Origin: Dirofilaria immitis
Lineage: Eukaryota > Nematoda > Chromadorea > Rhabditida > Onchocercidae
Direction: 5' to 3'
Length of the DNA: 64,000 nt
Assembly (NCBI GenBank): GCA_024305405.1
Contig: JAKNDB010000087.1
Span: 2,480,001-2,544,000, forward strand
Both the position numbers and the translations under genes were made by a program. The first letter of the stretch is position 1; every line of letters begins with the position of its first letter. Below the pieces are notes generated by a model, which made no database searches, had not been told where the DNA came from, and saw only the letters and a list, made by a program, of their open reading frames with translations. Positions 12,481-27,061 of this stretch are shown piece by piece.

Positions 12481-13932
12481 CTCGAGTTTTAATGATGACG
12501 ATGATATCTATCTAAAAGAAGAAAAAGAGTTCATTGTGTTTTCCATCTTTATTGTAACTTCACTATAGTTAATGACGTTGCTGCTCCAGCATTTAAACAT
12601 GTTTTGCGTATATGGATACGTGAGAGATATTTTAGTTGTTTTAGAAAAGTTTTCGGTAGAAAAGCATGAAATACATAATAACATATGGGTTTGCGGTTTT
12701 TGGCTTTCCAGTAGTGTTTTTGCTTTATTCTAAAATGTTCTGAAAGTTTGAAAAAATAAGACAGCTTGTTCTAAAATCTGAAAAAGTAAGACGAAGTGAT
12801 TGCAGTTATTCAAAAGTTATGAGAAATCTCAACAAAACTTTGATAAGTTTAAAATTAAATTTCGAAAAAGAAGTTTGCATATGAAGAACCACATACATAC
12901 ACACAGACACTGAGTGAGTTCTTCTTCGGAAATTTTCCATATGGTGATTGCAGAAAACGAAAAAGTTACCTGAATGGGCACTACACCCATCACATATCAA
13001 TTTACAATGTGATATATTCTTTCTATGAAAGTAAATAAAAGATTGGTATCATGATGTTTGATTTGTTTATTTGTATGTAATTGGCACATTTGCGCTCCAC
13101 CTGATATTACTTTTTGTCGTTTTGTTATGTTCAAGTAATTTTTCATTTCTGGACATTAATCAAGCCTTTCAGGTTATATCGATAGCCCACGTGTGTGGGT
13201 CATGTATAAGGGCGAATAAAAACACTGGGAATTGAAACGCCAGCTCAAAAGTGATAAGCTGGGTCGGCCTTCACATAAGCCACATTGGCTTAATTTCTTT
13301 GCAGATTACAATTTCAGAAATATTTCTTCATTTTCTTATTATTGTTGTTGTTGATACATTTGTATACATCGTTACCATTTTTTAAATTTAAAACAAAATT
13401 TTTTAACATCAATTTGTAAGATATGGTTTTATCTGTCGACATCACTTTGCTTTTTACGTTTATCAGAACCTGAGTAAAATGAGTTAGTTTTCACGATTAG
13501 ATTTTATTTAGAAGTTCAAAATTTTTTCATTCTTTGTGTATTACGTGAACTTATTTTTTGCGCACAGTTCCTAGTAAAGACTTAAGCTCTTACTCTTGCT
13601 TCGTCAAAAAAATTTTTTTTCAATTGGAAATACTTCCGTTTTGGCGCATTAATCTCTGAGACGGAAAGTCAAATCTGCTTGCCTGAATCGAAGTGTGTCA
13701 TTTTTTCATTCGGTAGGCATAGATGTATGGATATTCGTATGCATTCAACGCCTATTCATAACTCCGAGAATTGACAAACATTCTTTATTATTGCATTTTT
13801 GGAATGTATTTTTTCACTGTTTTAAAATGTATATTAATTTTCATTGTTTCCTGCTGACTGTATTGTTATGCTATGAAATCAAAATTGCAAAATCTGATGG
13901 TAAGCTCGAAATAATCAACTAAATAAAAATAG

Positions 13933-14077
13933 CTATGGTGAATTTGCGAGGTCGTACCGCAGCGAAAGTGGTGATGGGCGAATGAGAAGTATGGACCAAT
14001 GTGTAGACAAAAGAGTTCAATTTTTTGATGAGGAGGAAGTCGAGCGTCTGATTTTGTCGGCTGATATGAATAATTAA
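13933..14077 (+). other. Candidate terminal exon with an RVxF-type motif, unrecognised
   Basis: After an AG at 13931-13932, 48 codons are open and end in TAA. The reading includes YRSESGDGRMRSMDQ and KRVQFFDEEEVERLIL, with codon use and GC content more gene-like than the surroundings. The acceptor context (AAAAATAG) is weak and no upstream partner exon was found. KRVQF fits the general PP1-docking pattern, but such short motifs occur by chance. Confidence 0.25.
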
Positions 14078-14797
14078 CCTATGATCAATATGATGATTTG
14101 TGTATATAGTGGAAGTGATATGTCAGTCGAAATCAGTGAAAAATTACTGTAAATCAATGTGTGGACAAAGCTTGGGGATGGTTATGCGTAGTAGGGAACG
14201 ATAACGAAGTATTTCTGTCTTCTGAAAGGGCGGTAATTAAAATGGATGTTTTATGTAGTGGCGGTCATAAAATCCATCTATTGGCTTCAGTAATTCGAAT
14301 ATTAGAGAAGTAAATAGTCCACTACAAATATGAGAATTCTTTTTGTAAGTAGTTTTTCTTTAATTTTATCACGGAATGAATATATGTGAAGGAAATCAAT
14401 TGGTTTACGTGTCTGAGCATAACCATTTAGAAGCATACATTGTTATGAACTTCCAGAAGAATGAGGGTGAAACAGTTTTGCAGTATTCTTTACATTTACG
14501 CTTGTCATAACAAAACTTTATTAAAATATTGAGTAGAGGACGGGTAGTACGAAATAATATTTTTTTCGAAAATACGAGATAATAGCGGCTTATTGTGCAT
14601 AGGGATGATAATAAAAGTAGTAACTTATTTGAAAAATGCTTGTTTAGAAATAGCGAAACTGAGCTAGTCCGAATTTCGATAGTTTAGGTTGACGGTGAAT
14701 ACAGGTGTAACTAGGAAGAAAGGATATATTGACTGAACTTTATAATGCATTTGTTTGGATGGAGGGGCAATTCTTTGCATCAATAGTAGTCAATCTG

Positions 14798-14902
14798 GTA
14801 TTTGACCTTCGATAATATAATATTCTAAATTATGCTATGCAGTTTGATGTATTTTTTGACTTTCGATAGTATAATACTCTAAATTATGCTATCCAGTTCG
14901 AT
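14798..14902. repeat. Imperfect tandem duplication, ~51-54 bp x 2
   Basis: Two adjacent units share the core CTAAATTATGCTAT and the flanking CGATA-TATAAT pattern, with several substitutions between them. Intergenic; no function evident. Confidence 0.7.
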
Positions 14903-15547
14903 ATATTCCTGATCTACTTCTCACAATATAATAATGAGATTGGTCTAAAATTTGATAAATCAAATATCAGAATAATAGATAAAACTGGTTTAGAATTTGG
15001 CAATGCGAATATCAGAATATGTTTATCTACAAAACATTTGCAGACTTCGACAACCAGCGTCCTAGCATAAATTTGAAAATTGGAAAAATTCCTCGGTGGA
15101 ATTATGTTCAATATACAGCATCAGATATATTCAAAACGTTGAATAAAACCCATGAGCTGCTGCAGTACGATTTTCCAACATTGTAGCATCGATAAAACAG
15201 GGTGGATGCAACACTCAGTAGGAATCCAACTTCAAATCTTCTGACTGGAACTCAAACACTTTATCCACCATACTATAAATCAGATCCCCGGACTTCCAAA
15301 CTAAGATTCCACATATATGTTAATCTACTGATGGTGAAGTACGTAAATCTATCATAACAATATGATCCACCAAATAATATGAGTCGCGATAAGGATCCAA
15401 ATTATTTGTACATAGGTCAATTAATCTAAAAGATTGAAATTCCGAACTTCTGCATTCGAACAATAATATTTTGTTTATTTGATGAGGATCGGACGTGTGC
15501 CAAAAGTCAAGGTATTATGGATATAATCCAGACATCAAATTAAAATT

Positions 15548-15553
15548 TTTATT
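15548..15553 (-). promoter_or_regulatory. Poly(A) signal AATAAA of the cyclophilin gene
   Basis: The sequence AATAAA occurs on the minus strand about 80 nt past the cyclophilin stop codon, in A/T-rich context. Position and sequence suit a poly(A) signal. Confidence 0.45.
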
Positions 15554-15634
15554 AATGCATTAGATTAAAACAATTTATATATGAAGTAAGCACAATCATA
15601 GAGTCAACAACATAGAAACGCATTCGGACGTATA

Positions 15635-17782
<2,148 letters not shown>

Positions 17783-19474
17783 TATACTAAAACTTTTGAA
17801 CATTTTTTTTAAAAAATTAAAATAATAGGCAAAATTTAACGCAAACCCATCTGATATGATGAAGACTGCTTTTCATTAAGAAACATTTTAAATGATCTAT
17901 AACTAAGATAAAAGAAACGTACGAATGAAGCGTATGAAAAAATAGTATAGACTATCGAGTATGAAGAGAATATGACATGTGATAAAATCGATAAATGCCT
18001 AGTTCCTGTCTCTATCAACTAGTTCCATCTTTCTCCCATATTTTTCTCTTGGTTAGACATATTTAAGATCTGCTCGTCGATTGATAATATTTGAGATTGA
18101 ATCGTAAAAATGAATCCTACTTAAACTACTGAAACTATACAAATCTATCAAGCTCGGAAATAGTCTTCGAATGATGAAACTGTTACCAGACATACAATCC
18201 TTAAAGATTAATTGATAGAGCAATTGCATGATGCAGACTGTTAGACAACAAAGTCAAGGTTTCATCCAATTTGTAAACGAGTCATTGTAGAAGTGGTAGT
18301 GGCACCAAGTTTTTCGGATAAAGAACACAGGATTTGGAGGGGAAATTTGTGTAGAGAATTTGAAGTGACTTGCCTGAATAACCTTTGACCGAATTGTGGA
18401 AGAGTGGCAATATGAAAAAGCATTTCTATGACAGCAAACAATACGATCGATACACCTCTGAATGATTTATTCCTTTGGTAAAAAGTGCATTCTTGTCTTT
18501 TTGAACTTATAGGTACTAGGCAAAAACACAAAATAAAGTGATAAAATATAAAATCCCAATGGTGATATATACGCTTCTTTTCGGACGAAAATCCGATTTG
18601 ATTAATCAAATTACATAGCCATTTAAATCGGAATAATTTTATAACAACATTTGTGAATGCTATTTGCATATCTTGATAAACACTTCGCACTTTTAATCCT
18701 ACAAAGTTTACTGTTTGTTGTCCATCTAAAACAGTAAGCTATATGAAAGAAAAAGAAAATATGTTCTATTCCTAGTAGGTAAAAAAACCCAAAAGTTAAA
18801 AATTAAAGCTTGTTTAATGCAACACAATGTTAACGACATATGAAACGGAAACAAAAACAATTTAATCCGATCGTTAAATCACGGTTTTTTTCGCCAAATG
18901 CCTCAAAGACCTGAATTTTTAGATATTAGAAGTTCCCCTAATACAATTCAGAATATCCCAGAATATTGTAACTCCTGAGAAAATCTCACTAAATATTGAA
19001 AAACTTATTTCAAAATGAATCTTCGATTTAGAGAAACAATAGTTGAATACGCATCCCTGAAGGGTAATTCGATTATCGACTTATGACAATAATCTCTGAA
19101 TAAGCAATATATATGAAATAGATGAAGCAAATACACTCTGTATGTTAGTTAATTGCGTAGAAGTATTTGAGATAATATCAGAAAGGAACAAAATGGGCAA
19201 ATACTATCAACAAAACTGATAAGCGGTAAACATCGACTGTTTTACCTAAATTTTCAAGAATGCAAAATCTTGGTACAAGTACTGCAATTTGTTAAATTCT
19301 TCTAAATTACGAATATAGTTACTACAGCCGGGAATAAAATTTAAAAAACTAATATACAAAAAAGAAAAAGAAATCAACACAATACTAATTTCCTTCAAAA
19401 CAAGGAATCAAATAAGCTCAAATTCCATTTCATTTCTGTCCTTATTGGACTATGCCATCTTTACTTTCACTATT
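17783..19474. other. Intergenic between two minus-strand genes
   Basis: Apart from the minus-strand open frame at 18262-18740, listed separately, nothing gene-like is seen. Confidence 0.4.
18262..18740 (-). other. Long open frame of uncertain status
   Basis: On the minus strand about 160 codons are open after an acceptor-like site (TTTCATATAG, near 18741) to TAG at 18262. The reading contains LTVLDGQQTVNFVGLKVRS and two hydrophobic stretches (IFYHFILCFCLVPI and VSIVLFAVIEMLF). There is no good ATG at the start. It could be a terminal exon, for example an alternative 3' end of the gene starting at 24884, or a chance frame; in DNA this AT-rich, 160 codons is near the upper limit expected by chance. 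No family recognised. Confidence 0.2.
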
Positions 19475-22400
19475 TCACCATCCATCCATTCCTCCGTTAC
19501 TTGGTGCATTTTTTGACTGCCACGGTTGTCTTCGGTGTACTAAGACGTCTGAAGAATGCTTCTCTTCTGCTTCAGTTCGTCGACGTGGGATTGGAAGAGC
19601 ATCGCCTCCGCCGATTCTCGATCGTCCTGTTTTTGGAGATTTTGTGGAATGAGTAGTAGAAATAGATTGAATTTTCTGAAAACGTAAAAAATCAATTGGA
19701 AAGAAATGAATTCGTAAATGTACAGCATCAAGCATGATTGCTAAAATTCAAAGTTGAAAATCAATAAATTATAAAATCATTATATTTAAAGACCACTGAC
19801 ATCCGAGGTTGAGTAATATACAAAAATATACGACTTCTTTCGAAGGATAATCTAACATCTACTGAATAAAAACAAATTAAAATGGCTGTATTTTTTAATA
19901 TAATACAAAGCAGTCCACATGAGTTATTTGCTACCTACTAGGTAGGAAACGTAGATATGGAGAATCAGGAAAGTCTCAAGAAAGTCTAGAACAGTAAACT
20001 CTTCTGGTTATTGCTGGAATTTGAAAGTTTACTGCCTCTACTTGGTAACTAATTCATTAACTTATTCAAGGTAGTTACTAATGAATTTAATTTGGATATC
20101 TGCTTTTTTTTGTTACCACGAATGACATTCGTCTTCACGAAAGTTTTCCACCGATTTTCAGCTCACCTATTCATCGGAATCATGCACACGGTCAATTTTC
20201 TGAGCTTAACGAATCACCGCTTAATACTGCATAGAATTAAAAGCGTAAGATTAAAAAATAAAAGGAAAAACTAATACGCAAAAAAATAAAACAACAGACT
20301 ACTTACGTCTTATTCCAAAAAAAATCACTCAAAGTTCAAATCCCATTTCTTTAATTTTTTGATGCTTTGTTTTAAAAATAATACTTACTTTTGCAGCAAC
20401 ACGACTTCTCAAACAGGGTGCAAATTCGAGAACAGGCTCCGGTTTCTTCGCAACAACCGTCCAAATTTCATCTCCTATAGATTTTATCATCCTTCATAAA
20501 CTATGAAAAGCAAAGGATTCTGTTGGATAGCAAATTAAGCAAACTTTACTACGCTCAAACATGTTGTTATGATATGAATAGAAGAAAATATGAATATGTA
20601 AAAGGAATTTCTACAAACAAAAATCTTGCCATTTTCTTTTCCTGTTGTTTTAGTTACATCTCGGTCCAACGAATCACCTCCTTTTGGACGTCGAGTTAAC
20701 GACTGCCGAAAACAACTTTCGCTTTCGATTGGCGGAAGACCACCAGTACCTTTGGTTTTTTCTAAATGTGATTAAAATTAGGAATTTGTGCTAATCTACT
20801 GAACAGTATTGTGCTTAATCTGAACATGAAAAATACTAAACGTGTTTCATTTTAAAGCAGATAATCGTAATGGAATTACAATGTTGAGTAGAAATGTTAA
20901 GTAATGCTAGCAATGGATTATGACCCATCTTCAAGCACAGTACATTGTTTCAGAGTTCCAAAAGTTCTTAAATTCCGGTAACACAATGATCATTTTTTTC
21001 CTCAACTTATTGAATGAAGGAAAGAATAACCTTGAGTATTTCGAACGCGAATAGGTTCATGAGCCACACGAATACGCGGACGCGATATGTGACCACCTTC
21101 GACACTCTGAATATACGATAATATCGAAAGAACAGATAAATTTGAACACACAAGATTAATCATAAGAACCTATGGTAATTGATATACCAATTAAGATTCT
21201 TCAAATTTTCTGACAGCATGTTATGTTCTCTTTCGTGTCAAACTAATAAATTCAGTCATCCAAATGGATCTAAAATAAGTGTTTAATTTATTGCTAAAAC
21301 TCGAAATCAAGTAGTGCAGCATGATTTGACATTAGATATGTATTTAAGAAACGATCATCTTCATAACAACGAATTTTTTACCTACTTTCCTCGCTTTTAA
21401 AAAACAAGAATAAAAAAAATAAGAAAGATCGAACTCGTTGGCTTTTATTTCTTGAAAATCTTTTTCTTGAAGTTTCGACACAGTTCTCTAGTTAAATTCT
21501 GTTTATCTTGATTGCTGTATTTATTCATCTTTTGTTTCGTTTCGATGCACTTCTTTTTCTGTCTGTTTCTATTTAAAATTCCAGAACTTCTTCATGCTTC
21601 CTCTTTCTATGCAGAAAAAATTCGCTTTTTGTAATCCAATGAAGGTTACATACGTGTTTTAGTGTGTGATATCTGAGTAATCAAGAAGTCAAAAAGGATT
21701 TTTTCGCCGATTCATTATGTGATATCACTCATAAAGTATCCGCGATCTATTCCTTCTAATTCGCATTTCTCTTTTCAGAGTTCTTACAGTTCCTGCATAT
21801 AATCTACTCTATTATTGCGAAAAATCAACAGGGATTCTCTCAAATGATAATTGCTTCAATATCTCTTCATGTATCCTTAAATAATGATTTCTCTGTTGGT
21901 GATAATCTCAATATGAGTAATGGTTTGAGGTCAAAGTTCGACCATAGAGAGTAATTATAAAATAGAAAAAAATTAATGAATTTCTTGGGAAGAAAAAAGA
22001 TCCATCTGCTTTTCTGTTCTACATCTTTACTTCTTCAATTCTCTAGGGCATTAAGCTAGTCTTATAAAAATTCGTCAGAAACCTACAGCTAAAACTATAT
22101 TATTGAACATTAAGTGATCAAACGATATTGACATAAACTAGAACATATGATATCTGGAAGAATACCTTATTGTTAGATACAATACTTCCGACTGAGGTTT
22201 TGAAATATTCGAATTCAGCTGTGATAGTGGACGAATATGCACTGATTTCATGAATATTGATCGTTTCGGTGTGCTCACAGTCGAACTAATTTTCACTACT
22301 TCCCGATTTTGACTGCTAAAATAAATGAATTTCTTACTTGATTAGTCAAATGATTTTCAAAAATATTATTCTTTCCCTAGATTTATTTGACCTAACTTGA

Positions 22401-24884
22401 TTAGTCAAATGATTTTCAAAAATATTATTCTTTCCCTAGATTTATTTGACCTAACTATTGAAGTTTTATGAGTTGGTATTATAAAATTTACTTAAGCAAG
22501 ACGTATGAGCCTTCAGTGGAGAAACTTGACTGAGCAGAGTAATGGTATTAATATCTATATAATTTTAATTTTTGCTCATTGCTGTATCTAAAACATCTGA
22601 ATATGTATACATAATTTATCTACCTGAACGAGAAATTCGACTGATTAAAAATGAAATAATGTGTTATCAGACAGCTTGCTTTGCTCTACCAGTTATTCTT
22701 CGTCAATGACGAAATGTTCAACTGAGATAAATGAAAGCAAGGTAAAAAAATCTATTTTTCATTGAATGAGTGAATGACATCCGATATTATTAACAATAAA
22801 ATTACAATTTTTAAAATTAATGACAAAAATATACTTTTGCTTCATTTTAGTACGTGCTCTAGTTTCAGGTCCCATATAGGGCGATTTCTTTGTTGCTCCT
22901 GAATTAGCAACCATTTTTTGTGCATTTAAAATGGTTCTAGTCGTTCTATTTCCATGCTCCGTAGAAATTTTCGTTCCATTTCCATGTTCCGTAGAAATTT
23001 TCTGATTTGTTCTTATGGTATTTCCAGTTTTCACCGCAATATTTCTAGCTGATCCAGCATCCACACTAGTAGAACGAACACGTAAAGGCCCACGTGGCTG
23101 AATCCGCACACCAGTTTCCGTTGTTTTCTTTATCAGTGAACCATTTGTACACAACAGATTCATTGTTGCCTTTTGTGTCCTAGGTTCAGCACTTGCTGCT
23201 CGAACTTTGGTTGTCAGTTGACATGTTGCTGGTCCCATTCTTCGTTTCGTTTCAGCAGACTGTAAATGGCTCCGATTTCTATTCAGCGATCGTTGATATA
23301 TTTGAGTTGGATATGACGGGCGAGAAGTACTAGAACGCAACGTTTTCGCTGGCTGATTTGAACCGCTGGGAAAGATTTTTGAAGCGCAATTTGTTGTTTC
23401 TTTCTCTACATAACCATTTGGGCCTAAATTTCCACTGTGGCTCAGTTCCATAGTACATGTCGATACGTGTGCTGTATTTTCTGCAAATTTTGAAACATTC
23501 AATAGAATCATTCAATTTTTTGCGCAGTACTGAAATATATGCATAGAACTTAAAGATGTAAGCCTGTAGAAAGAAGAAAAACTTTTTCGGTGCTGTAATA
23601 CATTTCTACACACAAATTATGTACTTTCATGTCTACAGTAACCTAAAGTATTTGAAACATACCTTCTCGTAAAACATTCGATCGACATCCCGATGAACGT
23701 GTACGCGATGGTGGACGAAACATTGCTAAACGATTCAGTTCAAATGGAACATCGTCTAAAATTAAATTTAATATCGTTCTTAATTTTTGAAAATTCAAAA
23801 AATTATTTTACATAATTTCCAAAGCTTCAGATCACTAGGTTCAATATCAACAATGATTACAATTTTCAAATATTGATACATTTTTCTTCTTCACAAACGT
23901 TATTACCCTGAATATTTCCGCCTGGTACATCGGTTGTATCTATTGCTGCAACTTTGGCAGTATCTGTTATTGCAGCTGCAACGGTAACTGAAGCTGTAGT
24001 ATTTCGCTCAAATTGCTGCTCAATATTGGATGCTGAAGGCTTACGTCTATCGTATAATGACATATAATGACCCGAATCGACCTTTGTTATAGTATTTGTC
24101 TGCGAAGGTAATAAATCCTGAAAGAAAAAAATGATAAAACAATGCAAGAACTGAAAATGATTCATACCTGCAGTACTTTCTTCTTTTAGGAATGATTAAT
24201 TCACGTGTTTTTCTACTCCGCACATACCTACTACTTTTTCGCTTGTCAATTATGTCTTTTTGTCAATGCGATGACGAAACTAGGACGCACCATCCAAAGA
24301 TATTAAACCTTCTTAACTGAAACATTAGGAGAAACAACAATAAAAGAAATAATGAGCCAAGATATAAAGATCATCAAAACTGGAGTAGATCAAGAGGAAG
24401 TAGCAGGAATATTTAAAGATTACTCTGTACTATCAGCTGAAACATTAAAATCTTGTGTCTTTTCTAATCTTTCTTTTAATAATAACTAACACAGAACAAA
24501 GAAGTTCATAGGATGCTCTGATAAATAAAATTCAAGAATATATTAAAAAATCACCATTATTCGTGTAACATTCGAGATCAAGTCTAAAATGGTGTCCACG
24601 ACTGGAATTTAGATATAAAATATTAATTGGCTAACGATCAAATTAAATTTTCTTTCTACTAAGTTCTTATTTTCATTTAATATATTAAATTCTATCAGGT
24701 TTGTAAAAACTAAAACTAATCTTTTATAAAATGAATTTTTCATTATAAAAAAAATGAAATTAAGACGAAGACATACGAAAAATCGGTCGCCCAACGTACT
24801 CTCATCATCTCCACTACCAGCTTGTCCTCCAAAGACAGCATGACGAGGAACAGTTGCAATATCGAAACTATCATCATCATACAT
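19475..24884 (-). CDS. Basic low-complexity protein, 9 exons, unrecognised
   Basis: Predicted protein of about 544 residues with no domain I recognise. Exons on the minus strand: 24777-24884, 23907-24117, 23663-23755, 22835-23480, 22186-22315, 21031-21106, about 20678-20761, 20389-20474, 19475-19675. The start MYDDDSFDIATVPRHAVFGG lies 6 nt after a TTCAG site, a likely trans-splice acceptor. A short acidic N terminus is followed by long Ser/Thr/Arg/Lys/Pro-rich sequence, suggesting a disordered nucleic-acid- or microtubule-associated protein (inference from composition only). Residues near 310-330 contain a recent in-frame duplication (KISTEHGNGT / KISTEHGNRT). The donors of exons 5 and 7 were chosen by phase: exon 5 at GAA/GTATTG rather than AAG/GTATTC, and exon 7 at GGAG/GTGATT. 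Those two boundaries are the weakest part of the model. Intron 1 contains a bacterial-like relic. Confidence 0.7.
22336..22456. repeat. Perfect 59-bp tandem duplication in an intron
   Basis: Two identical 59-bp units begin at 22336 (ACTTGATTAGTCAAATG) and 22395, with three bases of a third. They lie in the intron between exons 4 and 5 of the minus-strand gene. Identity suggests a very recent duplication or an assembly duplication. Confidence 0.95.
22941..23000 (-). repeat. In-frame 30-bp coding duplication
   Basis: Two adjacent 30-bp units differ at two bases. They encode KISTEHGNRT and KISTEHGNGT in the unrecognised basic protein. The length keeps the frame. Confidence 0.9.
24319..24460 (+). 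pseudogene. MgtE CBS-domain fragment (Wolbachia-like) inside an intron
   Basis: On the + strand, antisense to the host gene, the reading is TIKEIMSQDIKIIKTGVDQ followed by EEVAGIFKDYSVLSA. This fits the second CBS domain of bacterial MgtE magnesium transporters, where (D/E)IM-D, then DQEEVA and F-KYDL form a characteristic run. The similarity stops at about 24460, where the frame reaches filler and then stops; no start codon context or further MgtE sequence was seen. It lies within intron 1 (24118-24776) of the minus-strand gene. A magnesium-channel fragment of bacterial type here is best explained as a nuclear insertion from an endosymbiont. Recognition is by motif only. Confidence 0.55.
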
Positions 24885-24890
24885 CGCTAA

Positions 24891-24893
24891 CTG
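24891..24893 (-). promoter_or_regulatory. Likely trans-splice acceptor of the gene starting at 24884
   Basis: AATTCTTCAG ends 6 nt before the start codon. No upstream exon is evident, so spliced-leader addition is the simplest reading. Confidence 0.55.
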
Positions 24894-27012
24894 AAGAATT
24901 AATAATTCATATTCGAAATCGAATCTCAATCCAAACTCAAATAACGATAAATCGAAGGAAATGAATGACAATTCACAAAAACAACAGCAAAATTGAATTC
25001 GACACTTCGCGGCATAATTTTAATTCGCTACATTTTGCAGCCCTATTGATTTACTTGCGATTTGGAGGGTAATTTAAGTTTTGATTTTTTTAAAAGAAAT
25101 TTTCCATTGAACATCGGGAAGGGAGCAGATCAATTCGTTTTGATGATTTGGTAATTCTGAATGATAATGTACAGAGGAAGCGAGGTACTTGATCAAAAAA
25201 TTTTAAATATTTGCAAATTTTCATTATGTAAAGTTGGGAATTCCAATAAGAAATATCAAAATATAGTAGTCGGATTCAAAACTTTAAAATCGATAATTTA
25301 AAATGTTTTCAGGCCACTTTTTTCAGGGCGCCAATTTGGCCTAATTAATTAAGCTGTTTTAATAAAATTCGATTATAATCCATCAATGAGTTTATTGATT
25401 TGAACCATTATTGATTAGTCATCCTTTACTATGTAGTAGTACGTTTTTTACGCTCATAACTCCGGAAATATCACGCTTCCACTGTTATATGATCCTATCA
25501 CAGCTGCTATCAAACATTCTAATAAAATATTTCTGGACCTTTTTATCGAGAGAAGCCGGTTATTTAGAAAATGCTGAAATCACTGAATATGACCTGAAAT
25601 GATTAACGGCTACTTGTATAACTGATAAGGAAGAAAAATGATGAGATGACGGTATTTTTGGTGAAAGGTTCTCTCTCTCCTCTCTCTCTTTCTCTCCTTC
25701 TTTTTCTTTCTCTTTTCATCTTCTTCCTTCTCTGTCAATTTGTTTATAGTAGATCATAACCATCATATATATATATATCTGACTTAAAGGAAGAGACAAA
25801 GGTAAGGATTTTGGAAAATGAGGTGTCATTTAAAAAGTTCTCTCTTGATCTTCTGTCCTTTTCTACCTATTTATAGTATAGATTGTGATTTATTAATAAT
25901 GTCGATTAATACCTAACAAGTTATCTAACAGTTTATCACTAATTAATAGCTTACTGATTACTTATCACTTATTGATATATATACAATCATTATTACACGC
26001 ATATTTTAACAATGCGTAATTATGTATATGTGTTGTAAATATAATTGTTAATAGCATTTGGTAACCGATAGGGTTTACTTATTATTTCACTTATAAGATT
26101 AGCTAATAAACTTACGTATTACTCATTTATGTATCCGGTGATTTATTAATAGCCTAATTAATATTCGGCAACGTATTTGACAATTTATCATTAATTAATA
26201 GGTTACTGGATACTTATCATTTAAGTGTGTCAATAATCATTCGCTGTTGCATTTATCAGATAATCTGTTAGTTTACTGTTAATTTTTTCTATAACTTATC
26301 ACTTGCTATCTTTTTAATGAGATTCTCCAAGCTTTGCGTTTTCAAAATTATTTCCACTTTGTTGAAATTCTAAATTCTTCCAATGCTTGAGAAGCATTTA
26401 CCAACATACAGATTTTATTTCTCCTATAGTATTAATTCTTAGAAATATACTGAATTTTTTCAAATTATTTATCCTTATATTTCTCATAGTTAAATTTTCA
26501 AGTTTCTGAATATTATCGAATATTCATATATTTCTCTCTTCCTTTAAGCAGAGTTAGCTACAAAGAGCAGTTAACCATCATTGGCAATCATTCAGTAGAA
26601 TGGATTCAGATTGTTTAATCATTTTAGTAATACAGTTTAGAAGATAATCAATTTATCATCATTCGTTTCATTCAGCCTATCTAAAACTATACTTTATTGT
26701 TTGAGGATTATTTATTCATCTATTTATGTGTTGTTAAACCCGGATTTTTAGGTCTAATTTAATTTAAATAATTTGGCTTTGACAATCGTTATAATGATCA
26801 TTTTATCGTCATTATTTACTTTTCCAACAAAACTTTTCGACTTTTCCTCATGGATTTTTCGCTTTCCTAATTTTATTATCCTAGAATTATTCCCATATTT
26901 CATTCTTTCTTCATTTTCCTCTATTTATTAATTAGAATCATTCCAGTAGTTTCTCTTCCATCTATCCAACTGTCCTGAGATAATTTTCAGATTAGCACTA
27001 GTCAATTTTTTT
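24894..27012. other. Divergent intergenic region
   Basis: About 2.1 kb between two divergent genes, so promoters for both are expected here. A pyrimidine-only-like tract (CTCTCT, TTTCTC units) runs at about 25670-25740. AT-rich TTA/TTAATAG-type imperfect repetition is dense at 25880-26310. No gene was seen. Confidence 0.5.
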
Positions 27013-27061
27013 CAGATTTGCGTTAGTTGATTGATCGTTAGTTGATTGATGTAACTAGGAA
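27013..27061 (+). promoter_or_regulatory. Trans-splice acceptor and start-stop uORF of the downstream gene
   Basis: CAATTTTTTTCAG ends at 27015 and leaves a 46-nt leader before the first long-frame ATG. The leader contains ATG directly followed by TAA (27049-27054), a minimal uORF 7 nt before the main ATG, and a GTTAGTTGATTGAT-type direct repeat. Confidence 0.5.

Larger units (their letters stand above)
12481..15634. other. Intergenic, with a candidate exon and a tandem repeat
   Basis: An alternative last exon for the zinc-finger gene lies at 12569-12669 (acceptor CACTATAG; 33 codons to TGA). A GC-richer stretch at 13150-13300 has no open frame and no tRNA-like boxes that I can see. The candidate exon at 13933-14077 and the repeat at 14798-14902 are listed separately. 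Confidence 0.4.

Noticed and set aside
13150..13300. GC-richer segment suspected to be a structured RNA
   Set aside because: No tRNA boxes, no resemblance to nematode spliced-leader RNA, and no stable pairing that I could confirm by eye.
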